DNA of 19,599 nt. Origin: Pseudomonadota bacterium (GTDB lineage: Bacteria; Desulfobacterota; Syntrophobacteria; Syntrophobacterales; Syntrophobacteraceae). The notes under the pieces were generated by a model. It saw only the letters and a program-made list of their open reading frames with translations. It was not told the origin of the DNA and ran no database searches. Location of the stretch: positions 1 through 19,599 of the forward strand of contig JAEZXS010000086.1 of NCBI GenBank assembly GCA_023442755.1. The letters run 5' to 3'. Position 1 is the first letter of the stretch, and each line of letters starts with the position of its first letter. Positions 14,539 to 19,599 of the stretch are shown one piece after another. Made by a program: the position numbers and the translations under genes.

Positions 14539-14565
14539 TGAAACTTTCAGGTGACACAGTGTCAC
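14539..14565. promoter_or_regulatory. palindromic cluster: putative upstream activator sites for the TauE operon
   Basis: Two perfect palindromes lie side by side: TGAAA-C-TTTCA (14539-14549) and GTGACAC-A-GTGTCAC (14551-14565). The first 18 bases (14539-14556) are identical to 17385-17402 in the HK2/EBP2 divergent region. Further TGACA/TGTCA half-sites occur at 14451, 14480 and 14573. The whole gap 14290-14583 (294 bp) carries no gene; besides these sites and the sigma-54 promoter I see nothing else in it. Confidence 0.65.
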
Positions 14566-14583
14566 TTCGGTATGACACCCAAA

Positions 14584-14973
14584 TCAGACAATCAGGCTAA
14601 GTGCGAAATCGTCGATGAGTTTTCGGAGGGAATTGATCATGATGGGCTTTATGAAATACCCGGCGGCCCCCATCTTTATGACCTTCTCCAGGTATTCCTT
14701 CTGGTTCAGGTAGGCATCGACCAGAATGACCGTCTTGCTGGAGGTCTTCCGGATCTGGTCGATAAGGACGAAGTGCTCCTTTTGCAGGAGCGAGAAATCG
14801 GCGAGCACGAAATCGAATGGAATTTCTATAAACAGGCTGCGAGCCTCTCCTGGAGTCTGCACCCAGTAGCACTTGCACTCGTGGACATGGGTTTCGAGCG
14901 CTCGCGCGAAAAGCTCGGCGGTGTCCCTCTCGGGATCGAGTATGAGAACGCGTCTGCGCTGATTTCTGGTCAT
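14584..14973 (-). CDS. divergent single-domain receiver, RR3
   Basis: The 129-residue product folds as a CheY-like receiver judging from its pattern (RRVLILDPERD, FDFVLADFSLL, SKTVILVDAYL, AAGYFIKPI), with D13, acceptor D59 and K109. Two core positions differ: there is a single N-terminal Asp rather than an acidic pair, and the conserved Thr/Ser after the fourth strand is Asp (D86 in VILVDAY). An acidic residue there may prevent normal phosphorylation-linked switching. The ATG at 14973 has GGCGGAAG just upstream. It follows the Cache-PAS kinase HK2 by 101 bp on the same strand, so it is probably co-transcribed, and it lies directly upstream of the TauE-operon control region. A phosphate sink, or an adaptor for HK2 or EBP2, is possible. 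Confidence 0.82.
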   Translation of the reverse strand: MTRNQRRRVLILDPERDTAELFARALETHVHECKCYWVQTPGEARSLFIEIPFDFVLADFSLLQKEHFVLIDQIRKTSSKTVILVDAYLNQKEYLEKVIKMGAAGYFIKPIMINSLRKLIDDFALSLIV

Positions 14974-15074
14974 CTTCCGCCCATCGCCTGAAATTAAATT
15001 GAGATGGTCCTTTCTCAGGTTCCGGTGTTACAAAGAATGTGCCAGGGGGGCGGGATTTCAATCATTGCCCGGCG

Positions 15075-17321
15075 CTATCCCGCCTGCCGAACCCCATGGT
15101 TTGGACGGAAGATCGGCAGCATGATGGTAAAGGTGGTTCCGGACTCGCCTGGAGCTTCGTCGCTGGTTACACTGTCGCACTCGATCGTGCCGCCGTACTT
15201 CGTAATGATTCCGTAGCTCACCGAAAGGCCAAGTCCCGTACCTTCCCCAACTTTTTTCGTCGTGAAAAACGGGTCGAAGATTTTGGGGATGAATTCGCGT
15301 CTTATCCCGCACCCGGTATCGGAAACGAGGACCTCGACGGTATCACGGACCCGGGTTCCCGCGCGCGTCACAATCGTAAGAATGCCTTTGCCCTCCATGG
15401 CAAAGACAGCATTGTTGATCAGGTTCAGGAAAACCTGCTGGAACCCGCTCGAGTCTCCACGCACCGGCGGCAGGCCGTCCGCGAGCGATCGCACGAGCTG
15501 TATATTGTGCAGATCGAGATTGTGATGAACCACCGACAAAATGGATTCTATGCCCGCATTGAGATCGCAGCACTGCTCCGTTTCTTCGCTGATGCGGGCG
15601 AAGCTGAGCAGTCTTTCCACAATGCTTTTGCAATGCAGGCCGTGCCTTTCGATTGTCTTGAGATCGTCGTATTCCATTGTGCCCGGCTTCATCTTCTCCA
15701 GCAACAGGTCGCAGAAGCCCAGCATAATTCCAATCGGGTTGTTTATCTCATGGGCCACCCCGGCAGCCATGGTTCCTAGCGAGGCCAGCTTTTCCGTATT
15801 GATCAGCTGCGTCTCGATCGTCTTCCTCTCCGTAATGTCCCGGGCTATACCCAGGGCATGGTCTTCTCCCCCACCCTCCCCTTTTACCGGAATATACTGG
15901 ATATCGAACCACAGGCTTCCGGCGGGCAGCTTCAGCAGCACCTCGATCTTTTCGCCCTTCCCTGTGCTCAGCACCTGGCGGATTGTCTTAAGTTGCCCAT
16001 AGGCCTGTTCCCGCGGCAGGAACCTATAGAGGCTCTGCCCGTCAAGCTCCTCGAGCGGCACCCCGAATGTCCTGGACATGTGCTGGTTTGCAGTCTTGAT
16101 AAATCCTTGTGCATCTATGGTAAAAATGAGGTCTTCCGCGCTTTCGACAAGCGAGCGGTATTTTGCCTCCGACCGCTCCAGTTCGTCGGCATATTTCCGG
16201 ATGGACTCGGTCTTGACCTCCACCTCGTGTTCGAGCAGCGTGGACCAGCGCAGTTCATAGAGAACGACTATCAGGCTTCCCAGGCAGATTATGAACACCA
16301 CGAGCGCCTGGAGCAGAAACTGCCTGCTGTAGACCGTGTCGATGAAGGACTCGACTTCCTGAGCCGGGGCCACGACAGCCACCGACCAGCTATAGTTCAC
16401 GTAGGGACCTTCTATCCGTATCGGCGCATACGCGATCAGTTTTTCCATCGGCTCGATCACGTCCCTGTGCCATCCCGAAGTATAGGAACCGGTCCCTTCC
16501 TTCCCCCGGAGCATTTCCTTGCGCTGGATTTCATTGATGACGGCAAAAGATATTTTGGGGTTCTTGTTGGAGCGCACATCAAAGGCATTTTCCCCGACAA
16601 AGGAGCTTTCCGGGTGATAGATGAAGTTCCCGTTGGAATCCAGCACCCACGCATACCCGCTTTTTCCGGACCGCACTCCGGGCAGGATTTCCTGCAGCAG
16701 TCGGCTCAGGTCCAGCGTTACCTTGAGGTAGCCGGCAAAGCCCCGCGAAGGGTGCGGATGAGTGGCATTGACGGCATCTTCGTAGGTTGGGACGAGCAGG
16801 TCCAGAACGAAGAACTTTCGCTCCTTCGAGGGGTCCCTGGGCCGTAGCGCCGTTCCCATGGCTTTCCCGCGATTGACCGGGTCCGAAGCCCAGGACAGGT
16901 AGGCGCTTGCTTCCTGCCGGGCGGCTCCCACGGGCCGCATCCCGATCCCCTGGTCATTGGCGGAAAATATGATCTGCCCTTCACGGTCGACTCGCCGGAT
17001 TTCCACGATATTGTTGCTGTTCAAAACCGGGAGGGTCGAGAGCAGAAGAATCTCGTAGCTCTCCGGGTCGCAGTACTGGATCGCCGGCAGGGAATTCAAC
17101 AGCAGCAGGTCGGAAATTGCATCCTGGATATGCGATTCTATACGCTGGGCCGTGGTTTTGGCCAGGACAAGCTGTTGCTCGTTGAACTGATCCCGAAGCA
17201 CTTCCTTCATGTACCGGGCGGTTGAGATTGCCAGCCATGATGCGCCGGCCACGAGCACGAGGGTAATGATGCCGAGGATGCGCAATATCTTGGGGCGTTC
17301 TATTCTGCCTTTTGCTTCCAC
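15075..17321 (-). CDS. Cache-PAS hybrid sensor histidine kinase, HK2
   Basis: The 748-residue product is a membrane sensor kinase. TM1 is at about 13-33. Residues 34-333 form a large periplasmic dCache-type ligand-binding domain (GYLKVTLDLSRLLQEI, SGKSGYAWVLDSNGNFIYHPE). TM2 is at about 335-356, followed by a coiled coil. A PAS domain spans about 385-495 (YRSLVESAEDLIFTIDAQGFI ... GIARDITERK). The HisKA domain has H524 in AGVAHEINNPIGI. The catalytic domain has NLINNAVFAM, SDTGCGI, FDPFFTTKK and GEGTGLGLS. No receiver domain is attached. The start is GTG at 17321 with a weak ribosome site; the next in-frame ATG would delete TM1. It diverges from EBP2, its likely partner, and is followed by RR3. 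dCache domains often bind small organic acids or amino acids; the ligand here is unknown. Confidence 0.93.
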   Translation of the reverse strand: MEAKGRIERPKILRILGIITLVLVAGASWLAISTARYMKEVLRDQFNEQQLVLAKTTAQRIESHIQDAISDLLLLNSLPAIQYCDPESYEILLLSTLPVLNSNNIVEIRRVDREGQIIFSANDQGIGMRPVGAARQEASAYLSWASDPVNRGKAMGTALRPRDPSKERKFFVLDLLVPTYEDAVNATHPHPSRGFAGYLKVTLDLSRLLQEILPGVRSGKSGYAWVLDSNGNFIYHPESSFVGENAFDVRSNKNPKISFAVINEIQRKEMLRGKEGTGSYTSGWHRDVIEPMEKLIAYAPIRIEGPYVNYSWSVAVVAPAQEVESFIDTVYSRQFLLQALVVFIICLGSLIVVLYELRWSTLLEHEVEVKTESIRKYADELERSEAKYRSLVESAEDLIFTIDAQGFIKTANQHMSRTFGVPLEELDGQSLYRFLPREQAYGQLKTIRQVLSTGKGEKIEVLLKLPAGSLWFDIQYIPVKGEGGGEDHALGIARDITERKTIETQLINTEKLASLGTMAAGVAHEINNPIGIMLGFCDLLLEKMKPGTMEYDDLKTIERHGLHCKSIVERLLSFARISEETEQCCDLNAGIESILSVVHHNLDLHNIQLVRSLADGLPPVRGDSSGFQQVFLNLINNAVFAMEGKGILTIVTRAGTRVRDTVEVLVSDTGCGIRREFIPKIFDPFFTTKKVGEGTGLGLSVSYGIITKYGGTIECDSVTSDEAPGESGTTFTIMLPIFRPNHGVRQAG

Positions 17322-17381
17322 TCTTTTTTAACCCCGAAAAATTCTTCTCTCTCCAGCAGGACGCTTTGCATCCGCCAACCA

Positions 17382-17402
17382 ACCTGAAACTTTCAGGTGA
17401 CA
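17382..17402. promoter_or_regulatory. 17-bp perfect palindrome in the HK2/EBP2 divergent region
   Basis: ACCTGAAA-C-TTTCAGGT (17382-17398) is a perfect palindrome. Extended to 17402 it holds TGAAACTTTCAGGTGACA, identical to 14539-14556. It lies between divergent HK2 (start 17321) and EBP2 (start 17479), just upstream of the putative EBP2 -35 box. It is probably an operator, most simply for EBP2 itself. Confidence 0.7.
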
Positions 17403-17408
17403 TTTTGG

Positions 17409-17437
17409 TTGACTTGGCGGCAACTGTAGAGTCAAAT
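17409..17437 (+). promoter_or_regulatory. putative sigma-70 promoter of EBP2
   Basis: TTGACT (17409-17414) and TCAAAT (17432-17437) are separated by exactly 17 bp and match the consensus at 5/6 and 4/6. They lie about 40 bp upstream of the EBP2 start. The palindrome at 17382-17398 ends 10 bp before the -35 box. Confidence 0.5.
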
Positions 17438-17478
17438 CCTTATCAGTGTGTTGAATCCTTTAGATAAGGAGAACCCCC

Positions 17479-18888
17479 ATGGCTTCCATTCTCATAATAG
17501 ATGACGAGCAGGACATGCTCGCTCTTTTGCGCCGAATTATATCCGAAAAAACCGCTTATGAAGTGGATGTTACGGTCGATCCCCTTAAAATTCCCGCGCT
17601 TCTGGACCAGAAGAGCTACGATCTTGTGATCTGCGACCTGAAGATGCCGGGAAAAAACGGCATTCAGGTCCTCGAAGAAGTAAAGCAAAAAAGCCCGGGG
17701 ACGGCAGTGGTCATCATGACTGCCTACGGCACCATCGACTCAGCAATCGAAGCCACCCGCAAGGGCGCTTTCGACTATATCACCAAGCCGTTCCGCAAGG
17801 AGAGGATCCTCCATGTCGTTGAACAGGGCCTGAACTGGCATCGGCTCCAAAGCGAGAATATCTATCTTCGACAAAAACTGAAAGAGAAATCGGGCTTTCC
17901 GACCCTTGTGGGATCGAGCCAGCCCATGCGCCTGCTGCAGGGACAGATCGAAAAGGTCGCCAGGACCTCGGCTACCGTTTTGATAACGGGCGAGAGCGGA
18001 ACCGGCAAGGAAGTCGTCGCACGCACTCTGCACGCAAACAGCCTGCGAAGCGAGAGGCAGTTCATCCCGATCGACTGCAGCACTATTCCCGAATCCATTA
18101 TCGAGAGCGAGCTGTTCGGGCATCTCAGGGGCTCTTTTACCGGGGCGGTAAAGGATAAGAAGGGAATGGTCGAAGAGGCCGACCTCGGGACCCTTTTTCT
18201 CGATGAAATCGGCGATCTCAATCCCACTATGCAGGTAAAGCTTCTGCGACTGCTCCAGGAGGGAGAGTTCAAACCCATCGGTTCGAACTCAATCCGCAGA
18301 GCGGACATCCGCTTCATCGCTGCAACGAATCGGAATCTAAAGGAAAAGATCAGGAACGGCGAGTTCAGGGAGGACTTGTATTACAGGCTGAACGTGATCA
18401 ACATCCAGCTCCCGCCCCTGCGCGAGCGGCGGGATGATATTGTTCTTCTGGCGAACCACTTCCTGGAAAAGTACAACACCCATTACGGCAAGGGCATCAA
18501 GAGCATCTCTTCCGAATCCATGGCGTATATGCTCCGCAGGGACTGGCCGGGAAACGTTCGCGAGCTGGAAAACCTCATCGAAAGAGGCATCATCATGTCG
18601 CAGGGCCAATCGCTCGATCTGGCCGATATCGGCGGCCAGGAACCGGGCGCGGACCTGCTGGAGCCCTCATTTCCCGCGTCGCCTCCAGACATCTTCGATA
18701 TGCCGTTCAAAGAAGCCAAGGACAAGCTGATCGAGCAGTTCCAGTCCGAATACCTGGCGAAGGTTCTCTCACGAAACGAGGGGAACGTATCCCAGGCAGC
18801 CAGGGAATCCGGTCTCAAACGTCAATACCTCCACCGGCTCATGCGGGAGACCAGCATCGAGTCCAGGTCCTTCAAGAAGAAGGATTAG
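17479..18888 (+). CDS. NtrC-family sigma-54-dependent response regulator, EBP2
   Basis: The 469-residue product has a receiver (D8/D9, acceptor D53 in VICDLKMPG, T in VIMTAYG, K in ITKPF). It is followed by an AAA+ domain with Walker A GESGTGKE near 171-178, the sigma-54 contact loop GSFTGA near 218-223, Walker B LGTLFLDEIGD, an intact FREDLYYRLNV and WPGNVRELENLIERG. A Fis-type helix-turn-helix ends the protein (RNEGNVSQAARESGLKRQYLHRLMRE). The loop has Ser in place of the usual Ala of GAFTGA, a rarer but known variant. The ATG at 17479 follows AAGGAG by seven bases. The gene diverges from HK2, its likely kinase. A palindrome upstream of its promoter recurs near a sigma-54 promoter of the TauE operon, which makes that operon the best target candidate. 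Its last 17 bases overlap the convergent RR4 gene. Confidence 0.95.
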   Translation: MASILIIDDEQDMLALLRRIISEKTAYEVDVTVDPLKIPALLDQKSYDLVICDLKMPGKNGIQVLEEVKQKSPGTAVVIMTAYGTIDSAIEATRKGAFDYITKPFRKERILHVVEQGLNWHRLQSENIYLRQKLKEKSGFPTLVGSSQPMRLLQGQIEKVARTSATVLITGESGTGKEVVARTLHANSLRSERQFIPIDCSTIPESIIESELFGHLRGSFTGAVKDKKGMVEEADLGTLFLDEIGDLNPTMQVKLLRLLQEGEFKPIGSNSIRRADIRFIAATNRNLKEKIRNGEFREDLYYRLNVINIQLPPLRERRDDIVLLANHFLEKYNTHYGKGIKSISSESMAYMLRRDWPGNVRELENLIERGIIMSQGQSLDLADIGGQEPGADLLEPSFPASPPDIFDMPFKEAKDKLIEQFQSEYLAKVLSRNEGNVSQAARESGLKRQYLHRLMRETSIESRSFKKKD

Positions 18889-19294
18889 CCGGTTCTTTCC
18901 GCCGCTTGTCCCGGGCCTGCTTTCTCTCCCAGGCCGATTCGATCTTCCCCGTCAGTTCATCGATGGGGCATGGTTTAAGAAGGTATTCATATCCGCCCAG
19001 CTTCATGATTTCGACTGCCGCATCGACCGAGGCGTGTCCGGTCAGGATGATCACCTCGACTTCGGGATATTGCTTCTTTATTTTCCCGAGAGCTTCGATT
19101 CCGTCGATTCCCGGCATCTTCACGTCCAGTAAAATGACATCGTAGGCATTCTCCTGAAGTGCTGCAAAAGCTTCCTGTGCACTCCCCACATCCGTCGCAT
19201 CGATTTCCCTGACTGCCAGCAATTTGCGCAATGTGGTTCTAAACCGCTCTTCGTCATCAACGATGAGAACTTTAGGCTTCGAGGACATGAGCAC
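18872..19294 (-). CDS. single-domain response regulator, RR4
   Basis: The product of about 140 residues is one receiver with a basic tail (ERKQARDKRRKEPANPSS) and no output domain. It has all phosphorylation residues: acidic DDE after VLIV, acceptor Asp in ILLDVKMPG, Thr in ILTGHA and Lys in LLKPCPIDEL. The start is GTG at 19294, six bases after AGGA; ATG at 19288 is a close alternative. It overlaps the stop region of the upstream kinase HK3, so HK3 is its likely partner. It resembles RR1 at the left of the window. Its 3' end overlaps the convergent EBP2 gene by 17 bp, so the two transcripts must meet within coding sequence unless terminated inside it. Confidence 0.9.
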   Translation of the reverse strand: MLMSSKPKVLIVDDEERFRTTLRKLLAVREIDATDVGSAQEAFAALQENAYDVILLDVKMPGIDGIEALGKIKKQYPEVEVIILTGHASVDAAVEIMKLGGYEYLLKPCPIDELTGKIESAWERKQARDKRRKEPANPSS

Positions 19295-19599
19295 TCACTT
19301 TCCTGGATTCATGAACTATGGGAAGTCTGACGGTAAATGCAGTTCCCTGCCCGGGTTCGCTTTCTACCGTGATTTGGCCGCCCAGCCGCACAATGATGCC
19401 GTGGCAGATCGACAGGCCGAGACCCGTCCCCTTGCCCGGGGGTTTTGTGGTGAAGAAAGGATCGAAGATTTTACCGAGGTCGTTTTTGGGAATCCCGCAT
19501 CCGTTATCCCTGATCACCAGTTCCGTCAGCCCGTTGTCGAGCGCACGGGTTTCGATCCTGATTTCCCCGTTTTCCCTGACGGCATAGCTGGCGTTATTC
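19272..19599 (-). CDS. histidine kinase C-terminal catalytic domain, HK3 (5' end cut by window edge)
   Basis: About 108 C-terminal residues are visible, entering from the right edge. They contain the ATP-binding landmarks of a HATPase_c domain: the end of the N box (NNASYAV), IRDNGCGIP, FDPFFTTKPPGKGTGLGLSICHGII, and GGQITVESEPGQGTAFTVRLPI. The sensor and phospho-acceptor His lie outside the window, so signal and type cannot be judged. The stop (19272) overlaps the start of receiver RR4 by about 20 bp, indicating a translationally coupled kinase-receiver pair. Confidence 0.92.
   Translation of the reverse strand, partial: NNASYAVRENGEIRIETRALDNGLTELVIRDNGCGIPKNDLGKIFDPFFTTKPPGKGTGLGLSICHGIIVRLGGQITVESEPGQGTAFTVRLPIVHESRKVSAHVLEA

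Noticed and set aside
17363..17377. Possible sigma-54 promoter for HK2 (TGGCGG-N-AAAGC on the minus strand)
   Set aside because: It has GG-N10-GC spacing, but both halves match the consensus poorly, and the palindrome lies too close for normal activator geometry.

Overview
The window reads as a piece of chromosome from a moderately GC-rich (high 50s %) Gram-negative bacterium, most likely a deltaproteobacterium / Desulfobacterota, possibly a sulfate reducer or syntroph. This is an inference from gene content: several sigma-54 two-component systems, strings of single-domain receivers, a lipobox lipoprotein, a TauE/SafE permease with a small membrane partner, and PEP-synthase-like proteins without a TIM barrel. 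There is no rRNA, tRNA, CRISPR array or insertion sequence. Gene density is high and no gap exceeds 300 bases.

Layout. (1) Positions 1-2657, minus strand: a PEP/pyruvate-dikinase-like protein cut by the left edge, preceded by a single-domain receiver (RR1). (2) 2768-8348, minus strand: a tight operon, in transcription order mntH (NRAMP Mn/Fe importer), a tandem universal stress protein, histidine kinase HK1, sigma-54 activator EBP1 and receiver RR2. (3) 8479-11061, plus strand: a full-length paralogue of the first gene. (4) 11075-14289, minus strand: a small membrane protein, a TauE/SafE permease and a lipoprotein, ended by a strong terminator; then a two-gene cassette of unknown membrane proteins with its own putative promoter. 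(5) 14584-17321, minus strand: a large Cache-PAS histidine kinase (HK2) followed by receiver RR3; the sigma-54 activator EBP2 (17479-18888) diverges from HK2. (6) At the right edge, minus strand: the C-terminus of a third histidine kinase (HK3) and receiver RR4.

How the parts may work together. A good sigma-54 -24/-12 element lies upstream of the TauE operon (14433-14447, minus strand). About 90-130 bp further upstream is a cluster of palindromes. An 18-base element in that cluster, TGAAACTTTCAGGTGACA, recurs identically about 2.8 kb away in the HK2/EBP2 divergent region, where it sits in a perfect 17-bp palindrome. A degenerate copy lies between the cluster and the promoter. The simplest model is that HK2 phosphorylates EBP2, which binds these elements, switches on the TauE operon with sigma-54, and controls its own region.

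The most unusual proteins are the two dikinase-like paralogues. They keep the ATP-grasp domain and the phosphohistidine domain, but the PEP/pyruvate-binding barrel is replaced by an unrecognised C-terminal region, so the acceptor of the phosphoryl group is unknown. EBP1 is also odd: the position of a conserved AAA+ arginine is a proline.
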